Shown piece after piece: positions 1-11,449 of a DNA stretch of 64,000 bases (the first letter of the stretch is position 1; each line of letters starts with the position of its first letter). Made by a program: the position numbers and the translations under genes. Source of the DNA: Rhipidocladum racemiflorum. Taxonomy: Eukaryota > Streptophyta > Magnoliopsida > Poales > Poaceae. The DNA lies in contig CM070580.1 in the NCBI GenBank assembly GCA_036346355.1, positions 32,384,874 through 32,448,873 of the forward strand, in the 5' to 3' direction. The notes beneath the pieces are model-generated. The model was not told the DNA's origin. It ran no database searches and saw nothing but the letters and a program-made list of their open reading frames with translations.

Positions 1-2058
1 TGGTATTTATCTAACCCCAGGTTTAAACAAAATATCTTTCTAATTGAACTAGCATGCAATAGTTTAAATCAAAATAGATTTCGAAATAGGATCAACATGG
101 TCAAAGCACAACTTGCCTTCAAAAAGTACTTGCTCTTGGTCTTGAGTTGGATCCTGAGTCAACACTTCTCCTCGAATCCTTCCCAAGACTTCAACGTCTA
201 CTCGTAAAGCGTGCAAATAGCAAATACCCAATAAACAATAGGCAAAAACATCCCAAAACTCCAAATAAAATCCATAAACAGAGAGAACGTAATTTTCTGA
301 TTTTTAGAAACTGAATCGCTAAATTTGGAGTTAAAACGCATAAAGTTATGATTTATTAAAGTTTAAATAATCAATTAAATAATATTACAAAGGAAAACTT
401 TAGTCCAAAAATTAAATAAAATTTATATTTAGGTAGATCTCAATTTTATACAAATTTAGAAATTTGAATCACTCAAATCGGAGTTGAAACGCAAAAGTTA
501 TAAGCGTTTGAAGTTTGAATCTAAATTTGAATCAATATTTCGAATTAATAAATCATTTTCTTTTCGAAATTAATTATTGCGTCGGCAGGACACGTGGCAG
601 CCTCTCGATTGGCCGGTGACGTCACCGGTCCATGGACGTGGTCCACGCCCGGCGCGGGTCCACCGTGGACTCGGCCCACGACTCCACGGGAGACTGACAT
701 GTGGGCCTACTCGGGTGACGTCATCGGCCGACGTCAGGCTCACCACCGCAGTCGGCAGTGGGTCCCATCGATGACGTCATGGGTGACGTCGGCGCTGAGA
801 CGGCCGACATGCGGGCCCGCCATGACGTCGACGCGATGACATCATGGTGCGGTTCGATCCGCGTCGGCCCGACACGGGCCCGGCGTGTCGGCGTCTACAC
901 GCGTGGTGCCGCGCGGTCAGGCTTCCCGGACACGTGGCGCAATCTTGGCCGCGTTGATTTGAAAATCGACGCCCGATTAGATTCGCTTTCACGCCGCTTG
1001 AGTTAACGCGTTTGATCTCGACCGTTGGATCTAGATCCGACGGCCGAGATTAGATCTGGAATTTTGGGCGGGATCTCACCGCGGCGGTGACGTGGCACAA
1101 CTGGGACGTTGGATCTTGATCGGACGGCGAGAAGCTTCGAGCGACAGCGATGGCGTCTGCGCGAGCCGGGCCGCCGAGCCGGGACGGCGACACGGCCAAC
1201 GGCGTTGCGGCCTCCTCCGTGAAGTGAGATGTCCTTCGGCGCCTCGTCGCGGTGAGTCCGGATCTGAGGTCAACGGGCGCAGGGACGGCGACGGCGGCGC
1301 GAACGAAGCAAAGACCGTGAGCGGGCGGCGCGCAACTACGGCGAGCTCGCACGGCTAAACGGCGCGGCTTTGCCTCGGTGAAGTAGAGAAGGAGAGGGCG
1401 CGGATCACGGCGGTCCTCGGTATGCCTCGGCTTTAAATAGCCTCGGCGTCCGTAAAACGGAGACCTAGTTTTCCACTACGGCGACACGGGCCGAGTCCGG
1501 CTCGGACTTCGGCGGAGACGACGACGGAGAGCCGTACATCGTGGCACGATCAACGGCCACGATCGCGACGGCGCGACCGGTCCGGTCGGACACGCTGCCT
1601 GGGTCGGTCGGCGGATCTCGGTAGTTGGATCTTGATCCAGCGGTTGGGATTGATTAGGGTTAGGAGTGGGTTCGGTCGAGTCACGTGGCTCGGTCGGACT
1701 CGAGTCGACTTCCAGGTTCGACTTCGGTCGGATGAACAAAGATTCTGACCCGAGTTTGATTTTCCAAATGATTTAATATTTAAAATAATTCCTAGTAATT
1801 CATTTAATTCATTAAAAATAGCAAATGACTTTAAAAATTCCAGAAAAATTCTGGAAAATACTTTGGATCATTTTGGACTCAAATAAAATATTTCCAACAA
1901 AATTTTATTTGCAAAATTAAATTCTTTAATTATTTCAAAATGGAATAAATTCAAATAAATTCCAAATAAATCCAAATAAATTCCAGAAAATTCCAAAAAT
2001 TCACCAAAGTGCCAAATCACACATGAATTTAAGAAAAGCAAAATTTTGGGGTGTTACA
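1..2058 (-). mobile_element. Gypsy-type LTR (LTR-a), 3' end lies outside the window
   Basis: On the minus strand the LTR starts at 2058 with TGTAACACCCC followed by an AT-rich stretch, the usual start of a large class of grass Gypsy LTRs. A TATA-like box lies at 1431-1440, followed by a very GC-rich leader (about 570-1400) and then an AT-rich part with the phrase 'aacttttgcgtttcaac' that is also found in LTR-b. The 3' end is not reached. Open frames of 60-100 codons at 1050-1352 and elsewhere fall in the GC-rich leader and show no recognisable domain, so I do not call them genes. Confidence 0.7.
1431..1440 (-). promoter_or_regulatory. TATA-like box of LTR-a
   Basis: The minus strand reads CTATTTAAAG, about 620 bp inside the LTR start, at the boundary between an AT-rich upstream part and a GC-rich downstream leader. 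This is where a U3 promoter is expected. No transcription start can be read from the sequence. Confidence 0.5.
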
Positions 2059-4231
2059 TGGGTCCCACGTGTCAGTGACACGTGAACCCGTTGACTGAGT
2101 CCACGGTGGACCAGGCCCAGGCCGTGGACCTAGTCCATGGACCGGCTGACGTCATGCTGGCGCAATAATTCGATTTTTCAATAGAAAAATAATTCGGTGG
2201 GAATTCAAATCCATGCTGACGTCATTTTTCGGATTTTTCAATAGAAAAATAAATGAATTAATTCAATTTATTGATTTATTTGAATTTTTAAACTTCAAAC
2301 GCTTATAACTTTTGCGTTTCAACTCTGATTTGAACGATTCCAATTTCTAAAATTTTATACAATTGAGATCTACTTAAGTATGAATTTTAATTAATTTTTG
2401 AATATGAAATTTTCTCTGTTATTATTTAATTAATAGATTCTTTAAACTTTAAGCAATTATAACTTTTGCATTTTAACTCCGATTTGGGCAATTCCAATTT
2501 CTAAAAATTCGTAAAATTATGCCCTTTCTATTTATGGACTTTATCTAAAGTTTTGAGCAATGTGCATGTACTGTTTTATTTATTTATTGCTATTTGCACG
2601 CATTACGAGTAGACGTTGAAGTACCTGAGGGCTTCGAAGGAGAAGTATTGACCCAGGAGCCAGCTCAAGACCAAGAACAAGTACTCTTTGAAGGCAAGTT
2701 ATTCTTTGACCATATTGATCCCATTTTTGAAATCTATCTGATTTAAATTACTGCATGCTAATTCAATTAGAAAATGCTTTAAATAATTCTGGGAAATTAG
2801 GTAAATGCCAAATTGCAGTATGACACCTTGATTAATTACTTATGTACCATAAACCCTTGTCACCCTAGTTGTGGATTATTTAGTTGGACATTATTAAATA
2901 GCCAACATGGGTAATTAGACCGTTGTAGTATGTTGCTTAGGCCTGCCACATAGTAACAACATGATTTTGGATAATTATATGTTAACATTGACTTAATGAG
3001 ATATGGAACATGTTTTTGAGAAGTATCATGTGTTATTGATGTTGTTATCGATGGCACGTGGTGCATGGTAATCAACTGGGGTTTGATAAATAGATTTAGA
3101 CCGGGGCATGTGGCAAGAATGATCGGGTGGGCCAGTTGTGGCACCGGGGAAGTTGATTTGGTTCTTCGGGTAGTCTTGCCCTGGTCACCCTAAGGACTTA
3201 ACCTTGCAAGCCTTTGAACTGAGTCAAACGTGCAACCACATGTCTGTAATAGGACGGACCTAGTTGATTAAGTTGCTAATAACGTACCTGTGGGACCTCG
3301 GGGTGTCAACTATACCTTTTGTGTAGTTGTATGGGGGAGCGCATCGGGTCACGCCAGTACCCATCTAAAGGTTGATTGGCCTAGACTTCGCCTTTGCTAA
3401 GGGAAGGGTTAGTGTGCAATAACCAGGGAGGCCCACTTGTGCTGTTAGAAGTTTCCGAAAGACTTTGTTATGGACACTCGCCTTTGTGGTGTTTGGCTGT
3501 ATCTTGTGGGTAAAGTGCATAACCTCTGCATAGTGTAAAATCTATTCGAATAGCCGTGTCCGCGGCATTGGACATTGCTCGGGAATTACAGTTAAGGGTT
3601 AGACTTTCATAAAAATGACGTGACTTTGGAAGAATGGTTGGTTTGAAATGATGAGCTGGACCTAGGATTGGGAAATGCTTTTTTCGCAAGATCATCGTGA
3701 AAAGTACTCTATTCACTATCGTTTTACCGCTTTGCAATCTACTATTGTATTTACTCATGCTACTTTACTGCAAATGAACCTGTTAGCCTATTCTTTGTAT
3801 TAAGCCATGCATGTAGAATATTAGCTTGCATTCTGTGCATGACTTGCTGAGTACCAAGTACTCACCCTTGCCACAATACAACATCAGTTGAAGAAGAGTC
3901 GACGCCAGCTTTGGAGGAAGAGTACCAGGAGGAGCCGTCTAACTAGGGAGCGAGCCCAGTCAGTTGCCTGTGGTACACTGGATGGTGCCACGAATTCTAT
4001 TTTATTCCGCTGCAATTATTTGTCTTTTAATAAGTCTTCACCCTGTGAGGCGTATCTTTGTAACTTGACCATAAGGCCGGGCAACCAGTTTGGTTAATTA
4101 TTTAATGTACTTTACTATTTCATTGAGTATGATTGTGATATATACCGATGTTGAGACTGTGTGCACTAGCGTGATCCTGGACTAGTGCTGATTACACAGA
4201 GGGTCCGGATTTGCAAATTCGGGTCCCGACA
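2059..4231 (+). mobile_element. Gypsy-type LTR fragment (LTR-b), 5' part displaced by LTR-a
   Basis: Plus-strand LTR of the same family as LTR-a. It ends with GGGTCCCGACA at 4221-4231. Its 2150-2800 stretch is the reverse complement of 1-590, which fits LTR-a having inserted head-first into it at 2058/2059. The expected start (TGTAACACCCC) would lie left of LTR-a, outside the window. The short open frame at 3888-4097 has no recognisable domain. Confidence 0.65.
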
Positions 4232-6167
4232 ATAATACACAAAGAATGGAAATGACCGCTATATAACCCTAAACTACTAATACCAAAAAGAACTATAAGA
4301 ATTACTATCACATGAAATGATAAAACCCTGATAGTAGCCATGCTCATTTTATAAGTTGATTTTATTTGATCATTTGACTTCTTTTTACCACTATTAAAAG
4401 TTGGTATTTTCTTTGTACTTACTCAATGACGTGTAGACACCGATGTTGCCGACACCACCATTGACGACTCTGATCTCGAGTACATCCCGGAAGTACAAGG
4501 CAAGCACCCCCTTGACCATCTTGATCCTAGCTTTTATAATCACTCAAAAATGTTAAATAAAATCTTGCATGCATGCTTTATATTTTACAAAGATTACGTA
4601 TTTTACAATTTCGGGTAGTTAAACCCTCACTGATGGATTTCCATAATCATGATTGATTTGTGATCCATGATAGCCGTAGTTGATGATTAAATTCAAAATG
4701 ATAGACTGGGTATAATCATTTAATATTTGCATATGCTTAGCCCCGCGTTAGCCAAATGTTGGTGTCAGATTCACACACCCACCTTTCTTTATGAATTTTA
4801 TAAATAATTTATTCTGGTAGTAAAGGATATTGATATTTTAATAAAAAAAATGAAAACAAAACTATGTTTTCGACATGGGTGATTATTGGCAATAGCCGGT
4901 TGTACAAGTTTTAACTTGTACGTAGATAGGGGAGTTTTATCACCCAAGTCAAATTAAGGACCGAACTAATATGTTGTTATCAGGTCAAGAAAACCGTACA
5001 TCTACAAGTGCTGTTATGGGACAACCTTAACCTGTTAAGTTATTTGAAACTAGCTTTGTACATTGGAAGGCCAAAGTAGCACGGGTTGTTCAATTTTGGA
5101 TTGCTTGAAGGGACATCCACATCGAGGTGATTTGGAATCAACCGATGTAGCGGTGTACACCTGGCTATGGGAAGAAACGGTTATTGATTTATTGAGCTCA
5201 AATATTTATGATCTATGTGATCGTTTGTTTCTACCATAGCAAGGATTTAACGTCACTGGGTTGGTGCAAAGCTAGGTTTGAATAATTTAACGGCTCCGTT
5301 ATGAACTCCTTGCGACACACCAAAGGAAGTGTGTTAAATATACATTGCAAAAAGGGAGAACATATCTTGTGGATAAAGCTGTACAACTCTACAGAGTGTA
5401 AATCTAATAGATTAGCCGTGCTCGCGGTCATGAGCACTTGGTAAATTCATTACATACTTAGATGTTTTATATTTTAATAAAATAGAGATAACTGATTCAG
5501 AAATGAACATTTCTTATTATTCTTCCTTATGCTCATTTAATTGTGCCATTTTGGCATTAATTATTTTTATCTCTCACGAAGGACTGTGAGGCTACTCACA
5601 CAGGGTTGTGAGTAAATTACTTCTTTTCTGTTAATTACTAGTTGCTATTTTATTTACTCATCAAATTATTTTTATTTCACTAATGCTTTCAATTTACTAT
5701 TTAGTAATACATTTCAAATTCTAGCTTTATGCAAAATTAACATTAGCAGCCTTTCATTTGGATCATCCTGCATATACTAGGCTTGTAAAAGTCCTACGAG
5801 TACTTTGTACTCAACTTGCATTAACATTGTTTTTAGGTGAAGAATCAGAAATTCCGGATGGCGCATTCAATAACGTAGATTACGGGTTCAATGACGATGG
5901 TTCTTCCTAAGGTTTCACCTTGTCTGTTGCCTACGGATTTTGGGCTTAGTCGGCATACAACAAGATGATAGATTTCCTACTACTGTTTCCTTTTGATTTG
6001 ATTATGTAATATTAAAACTTTCGCTGTAATAAAATGTTGCAACTTGTGTATGGCTGTGTTTTCAAATTGTGCTAGTGCGTGCTAGCCACTGATCATGGGA
6101 CTAGCACAGTAAGCGCTACATAACCTTTTTTTATGCTGCACTGTAGCATAAAAGGGAGGGTCTCACA
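4232..6167 (+). mobile_element. Gypsy-type LTR fragment (LTR-c), 5' truncated
   Basis: Plus-strand sequence with the same internal landmarks as LTR-b: a 'tagccgtgctcgcgg' segment near 5415, a 'tactttgtactcaac' segment near 5800, and a 3' end GGGTCTCACA at 6158-6167. The 5' start is missing, probably displaced by LTR-b and LTR-a. No coding capacity. Confidence 0.55.
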
Positions 6168-6585
6168 AGGACTCGTTTGCAAATCAATAAAATTATAGTC
6201 TTTTTGCAAAATAACCGATGAAAGCATCTAAATGTAATTTCAAATTTTCTAAAAGGTGTTTTTATGAAAACGATGATGTGGCGGCCTGGATTGGCTGTAA
6301 TGTTTTCCAGTATATATATACTAGGTCAATAAGCGCGCACACGCCACTCAAGTGAATGAAAACGAACCAACGTTTTTTTCGGAGGAAAAATAGGATTTTT
6401 GGGGGGAAAATAGACCAGGACAGAAAATGGACCAAGACACATTTTTTAAATTTTTGGAGGGTCTTTTTGCGTTTTTTCTAGGGAAAAATGGGTCGGGACG
6501 GGAAAATGCACAAAGACGTACTTTCCAAATTTTCGGAGGGCCTTTTCCAATGGTGGAAGGACCTAAACATAATTACGCATTGTAA
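6168..6585. other. Anonymous spacer
   Basis: AT-rich to mixed sequence with a short 'tatatatata' tract near 6310 and degenerate versions of the downstream 125-bp repeat ('ggaaggacctaaac'). I see no gene, RNA gene or transposon end that I can defend. Confidence 0.4.
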
Positions 6586-6959
6586 GGGACTTTTTTGTAA
6601 TGATGGAAGGACTTAAACGTAATTACGTATTTTTAAGGGGCTTTCACGGGAGGGCGACACGTGGCATAGCTCTCGAAAGCTCCCAACTTTAATATATAGA
6701 CTATTTTTAAGGGATTTTTTTACAACGATGGAAGGACCTAAACGTAATTATGTATTTTTAAGGGGCTTTCACGGGAGGGCGACACGTGGAATAACTCTCC
6801 AAAGCTCCCAACTTTAATATATAGACTATTTTTAAGGGACTTTTTTGCAACAACGGAAGGACCTAAACGTAATTACTTATTTTTAAGGGGCTTTCACGGG
6901 AGGGCAGCACGTGGCATAGCTCATTGAGCTTCAAAGCTCCCAACTTTAATATATAGACT
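6586..6959. repeat. Tandem repeat, about 125 bp x 3
   Basis: Units at about 6586-6710, 6711-6835 and 6836-6959. Each runs from 'agggactttttt' through 'aaggggctttcacgggaggg' and 'cacgtggcata' to 'cccaactttaatatatag'. They differ by a few substitutions. A partial older copy precedes the array. Read on the minus strand each unit starts 'tctatatattaaagttggg', which resembles the 5' terminus of grass Helitrons; this identity is inference only. Confidence 0.75.
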
Positions 6960-6984
6960 ATATATACACTGTAGGAAAACGATA

Positions 6985-7370
6985 ATTTTTCGTTGGCCCA
7001 ATATATTTTTGTCGGCTTTCAGCAGGCCGATGACAATAATAATACATTTTCATCGGCCAAATTGGAACCGATGAAAATATATGTATTTTCGTCGGTCCCA
7101 GGTAACACCCGACAAAAATAAATATATTTTCATCGTTATGTTTGAGAAGCCAACGAAAACACCCCTGCCAGGGGCGGCAATTGAATTTCAAATAATTTTC
7201 GTCAGCTTCTCTGGCTGACAAAAACAGCTTGGCCCATTCATGTTTTGCCATGTGGCAGCAAAACTATTTCCGTCGGTCCGAGTGGCCGATGAAAATATCC
7301 AAGCCTGCCATGTAGGCATTGTTTTCGTCGGCCATCCTGATCGACGAAAATAGGGCATAATAAGCCTTGT
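6985..7370. repeat. 5' subterminal inverted-motif array of CACTA-A
   Basis: Repeated pairs such as 'tttttgtcggctttc...gccgatgacaa' and 'ttttcgtcggcc...gacgaaaatag', each able to fold into a short hairpin. In En/Spm, subterminal motifs are the binding sites of the TnpA protein. I infer the same role here from position and repetition. Confidence 0.7.
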
Positions 7371-7753
7371 GGCCATCTCCTCGCATACCTATTCGCTCGC
7401 GTCGTGCTGCCTTATCGCCTCTACCGGTCTTCCTGTGCCGCGCCACGCTGTCTCACCTCCCCACCCACACCGCCTCCCTGCCCGTGCCGCCGCCCCGCCT
7501 CTTGCTGCCCCATTGCCCGACGCCCTCCCCGCGCCGCCGCCGCTCGCCTCCCCTCACCCCCGCGCGACGCCAGCCGCCCTCCCGTCGCCCCTGCTTCCCG
7601 CTTCCCGCCAAGCAAGGTAAGTCTTTCACTGCTTTTTTTCAGTACTTTACTGTTTTTTAGTTTAGTTTAGTGTTGATTAGGGTTTAGATTAAATTTGTTG
7701 ATTAGTGATGTTTTTGTCGGCCGAGTAGTTAATTAGGTGATTAGTAAGGCTCA

Positions 7754-7867
7754 TCATAAATCCGTGCTCTGGCGTCCATTCTTGGGTGGGTTTAGGACCT
7801 ATCTTTCCCAGTAGAGCCCTTGTTCGCAACTAAGCCGCTGTGGTTGATATTGTTGCCTGTGTTTAGC
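7754..7867 (+). other. Conserved end of the CACTA 5' intron
   Basis: About 114 bp ending at an acceptor (TGTTTAG, 7861-7867). It is closely similar to 44445-44559 in CACTA-B, including 'ttgggtgggttta' and 'gacctatctttcccagtag'. The donor is probably GGTAAGTC at 7616-7623 after a GC-rich leader exon. The same intron end is therefore spliced to different coding exons in the two elements. Confidence 0.6.
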
Positions 7868-7874
7868 TTGGAGA

Positions 7875-9588
7875 ATGGGTGATGATCGAAGGTGGATGTA
7901 TGATGGTTGGAGTAAGACCGGGGCACACTCAAGAGAATGGGCGGTCATTGCACCCGCGTTCGTGGACCATGCATTCGTAGGGGCTGCTGGTGGTGTCGCA
8001 AATTGCCCGTGTAGCAAGTGCCGCAACTATTCTTACCACGTTAAGTCAGATGTATAGCGGCACCTGTGCAAGTTTGGTTTCATGCCCGATTATCTGATAT
8101 GGTACGAGCATGGCGAGGCGGAGCCCATTGTTGACTCGGACCATGAGGATGAAGACAGGATGGATGAGATGCTGGATGATATTGGTAGAGAGTTTGAGGT
8201 TAATTCGGAAGAGGAGCCTGGGCCGGAGGTGCCAATCGTGAGAAGGCCAATAAAGCCTTCAACACGACAACCCATAAGGTCATGAAGGACATGATGTCCA
8301 ATGCACGCATCCAAAGCGGTGTGCTCGCATTTCACAAGGGGTGAAGAAGGAGAAGATGACCAAGAAGCTCGGGGCCTCCACGATCTACCTGCGCAAGGAC
8401 GAGTACCTCCAGGCGTCCATCCCCTGGCTGATGAAGTGCCAGGAAGCTTTTAGGTACTTGTGCAAGTACTTGGCGTTGGCTGACTTTGTTGCTAGGTCCA
8501 ACAATAAGCGAGGCAATAGAGAGGCAGGTGACTGTGTGTTGCACCCAGACGGGCGCAGATGGACACCTCCACTTAGCGAGGCGCATGATAAGTATCTAGC
8601 CTTAATTTAGTACGCTTTTGAATACATGTCGCTAACTTTGGATTATAGGAGGCTGAAATTGGCGTTGCCCCGAGCTACTGTGATGTTTATGTTCGGGGAC
8701 ACCGAGCGCCGATCCAGAGTCGCCTGGATAGTTGTGCATCCAGTCAGTGACTCAGAGGATTGTGAGTTGTTCAACCTACTTTGATGAAGTTTGTGTCTTG
8801 AAACTGTTGTTTCAGTAATGTTGGCATGCAGGAGCAATATGGGGAAGAAATGGCTCGGCGTCATGGCCTGGAGTACGACTGGAGGAAGGAGGAGCTGGAT
8901 ATCTCGGCGCTATACCAGAGTGGTGGGGGCCAAGAGACATGAAAGGTGAGATCATCCCCCTTATTTGAGTTTTGTCAGAAATCCTGATATCATCAATAGT
9001 TGTGCTTTTTATGAATGCCTTTGGTTTCGTATATGTTTGCTGCAGGTTCTCCATATTCAACGGGGTTGTGGACTTCGACGTTGCTTTGTCCCATGGAAGA
9101 GCATCGGGGTCCTCACAGAGCAGCGCTCGCTCCTCCAGGGATAATGCAAGGTTCGCGGAGTACGAGGAGCAGTCTCGCCAACAGGAGCAGGCTCGCCAAC
9201 AGCGTGAGTTGATAGCGAAGTACGAAGCGGAGATGGCACACTTAAGGCAAACGCAGGCATACTTCCAGGGAGCTCTTCAGGTAAAAGCTCGAAATCTCAA
9301 CAGACCGATTAACTTTTCATATTGCGGATCTAACAATTTGACTATATGCAGCAACTCAACGCAACAGTGGATCCTCAACATGGCTTACCTACGCTTCAGC
9401 CTCCTTTGCCATTCTATGGGTATCCACCTCTAGTGCAAGCACCGCAGGTACATATGCTTTATGTTAATTCAGTTTTGGAAATTATTTGCAGTTCTAGACT
9501 AACATGAAATTTCATAACTCCTCTACAGGGTTCTCAACCTCCTTCGCCATGGCACCCATTTCCGCCTCCACCACCAGGGCCAGCTTAG
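7875..9588 (+). pseudogene. CACTA accessory gene: TAD domain joined to Transposase_24, decayed
   Basis: Exon 1 starts with ATG at 7875 just after an intron acceptor near 7867. Residues 1-60 are the plant transposase-associated domain (PF13963): the RRWMYDGWSK start, the CPCSKCRN metal-binding-like motif, then MPDYLIWYEHGE. An in-frame TAG at 8055-8057 breaks it, and the frame continues to about 8245. A +1 shift then leads into a Transposase_24 (Ptta/En/Spm, PF03004) region with KVMKDMMSNARIQ; another frame break at about 8340 precedes KKEKMTKK and ASTIYL. Further exons with plausible splice sites are 8649-8761, 8832-8945, 9046-9280 (Gln/Arg-rich coiled coil), 9352-9447 and 9529-9588 (Pro-rich end, stop TAG 9586-9588). 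The DDE (Transposase_21) and DUF4216 parts that normally follow TAD are absent, so this is a deletion product. It could at most yield a DNA-binding regulator, and the stop and shift make even that unlikely. Confidence 0.8.
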
Positions 9589-9859
9589 GGTTCGAGTATT
9601 TGCGATATTAATGTGATGCATTTGCGAATTTAATTGGATGAACCTAATTGTGATATGATTTGGATATTTATATATGTTTGTGTATTTGCGATATTAATGT
9701 GATGCATTTGCGAATTTAATATTAATGTGATTTTCAAATTGTGTGATGCCATTTGTGATTGTTCTGAGTAATATATGTTGGTGTACGTGAATTTCTGCAA
9801 AAATTGTACGTTTGTGCTGCAAAACAAGCAAAGCTGGGCCAATTTCCAGCTGGTAAGTC

Positions 9860-10205
9860 CCTAGTATTTTCGTCGGCCATAGGGCCGACAACAATACTGG
9901 GAGGTAGCAGCTGCTAAAAAAGCAATGGAGAAGCAGTTCTGCATCTGGTACTCCTAGTGTTTTCGTTGGCCACGTGGCCGACGAAAATAGTCCTACAGCT
10001 AGCATCTCTCCAGTATTTTCGTTGGCCACTGTAGCCAACGAAAATAGTCCGACGTGGCATGTCCGGGCCAGCCATCGGCCACTTGTTTTTGAAGGCTAGG
10101 CTGGGCTAACGAAAAAAAAAATTATTTTCGTTGGTAACCAACGAAAGTAGATACTTTCGTCGGGAATCCTTTTTTTCGTCGGTATGTGACCGACGAAAAA
10201 AGTTT
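9860..10205. repeat. 3' subterminal inverted-motif array of CACTA-A
   Basis: At least five pairs of the type 'ttttcgttggcc...ggccgacgaaaat' within 350 bp (for example near 9868, 9960, 10014, 10125 and 10170). They mirror the left array in sequence and spacing. Just before them, 9605-9720 holds a short direct repeat of 'gatattaatgtgatgcattt'. Confidence 0.7.
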
Positions 10206-10309
10206 CGATTGTATATACAGAAAGAGAGCGCGCGCGAAACATCAGAAGCTAACGAATCCCGGTGGAACGCTTCTGCACGACTGTTTCAAAAACAGCTCAG
10301 ATCTCAAAA

Positions 10310-10629
10310 AATAGTTGAGATATCAATGTGAAGACAGCATACGCTACTTACATATATAATGTTATACTTAATCACGTTGCGCGCTATTCCTTTTTTTGGA
10401 AGCCAAGTCCAAACTGGACTTGTAAGTTCTGTATGCACGCGACAGCCAATTAGCCTTGTCCTAGTTGATTTATGTATTCAAGTGCATGTATGATTAGGAA
10501 GAAAATTCTGCTATATAAATAAGAGCTTTGTACTCTGATTTGTAAGCAAGAAAGCAAGAAGAAGCAAATAAAAGAGTAAGAAAAGGTGTTAGTTATATTG
10601 GCCACCAAATATTTGTGTCATGTTCCAAC
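10310..10629 (+). mobile_element. Possible small solo LTR (Copia-like)
   Basis: The segment has a TATA box (CTATATAAAT, 10511-10520), an A-rich transcribed-looking stretch and a right end TTCCAACA at 10622-10629, which suits a Copia LTR. The left end (AGTTGAGATATC near 10312) is a poor match to the expected TGTTGG, and no target duplication is evident. Tentative. Confidence 0.35.
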
Positions 10630-11449
10630 ATATAATACATACCAAGCAGGTCAATAAGCATTGTTGGACTGAACCTATATGAATACTAAACCAATCAACC
10701 TAAAACTTTGTCATGCACCCGCTAATTGTTATACCTGCTCACGAGTTTTATTTTATTTTATTTTTGCTTACCTCGTGTTGCTGATTTCTCCTTTCTTTGG
10801 AAACGCAAGTTGTTTGCTACTTCTCTGCTATAACAAAATTTTAGTTCTTCTACTCCCTTGTAGACATATACCATCCAAACGTATACAAATGCCAGCTTAA
10901 GTATGTACGCAGTGTGTATATATGTACTCTGTACAATGTGTATATACACGCTTAGCTGTTGACAAATAGGTAAGGAAAGCCCTACCCAGTAAACCGATCA
11001 CGCAATCTTGCTACGTAACTCTAAATAATCCAACTGCAACGCACAATCAATTATCAAGAGACCTTGTTTGACTTTAGTCCCTACCTAGCTAGCTTAAGAT
11101 ATAATAAGAGATAGCCAAACGGTACGGCCCATTAAAGCACGACTAGCTAGTGGATCATGTTGTGCCAGTTCGGATGCCAACGCTACGGTCCAAGGTGGCT
11201 CCCGTGCCGTGCTGGCACGGACACTTGTGGGCCGATGGGCCGTGTCGTCCTGAGGCCATCCCGTTTGGCGCCAAAATATTTAAAATTTTTAAAAAATAAT
11301 TTTAAAATTGAAAAACATAAAAGTTCAAAAAAAAACATAAAATTTGGGATTTTTGAGCCTCCAACGGTTAGAATTTTTGAAATCTGAATAAACGGGCCTA
11401 AATAGGTCGTGTTGTGCTAAATGTGCCAAATAAATAGGTTTAAATGGGT
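10630..11449. other. Anonymous intergenic DNA
   Basis: No domain, tRNA or clear transposon border. 11160-11270 is rich in 'ccgtg/gccg' words, followed by an A/T-rich stretch (11275-11345). This looks like old repetitive DNA, but I cannot assign it. Confidence 0.35.

Larger units (their letters stand above)
6967..10222 (+). mobile_element. CACTA (En/Spm) DNA transposon, internally deleted (CACTA-A)
   Basis: Starts with CACTGTAGGAAAACG at 6967, followed by an array of inverted TTTTCGTCGGC / GCCGACGAAAA motifs (6985-7370). A matching array is present at the right side (9860-10205). Between them lies a multi-exon gene with plant CACTA domains. The right terminus is degenerate ('ttgtatatacag' near 10208-10220 instead of a clean ...CAGTG), so the right border and the 3-bp target duplication are uncertain. 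At about 3.25 kb it is far shorter than autonomous CACTA elements and lacks the DDE transposase core. Confidence 0.8.

Noticed and set aside
1050..1352. Arg/Ala-rich open frame in LTR-a
   Set aside because: GC-rich LTR leader has long open frames on both strands; no start context or domain.
7367..7670. Overlapping Pro-rich open frames in three frames
   Set aside because: GC-rich leader exon of CACTA-A; several frames open at once shows composition, not coding.
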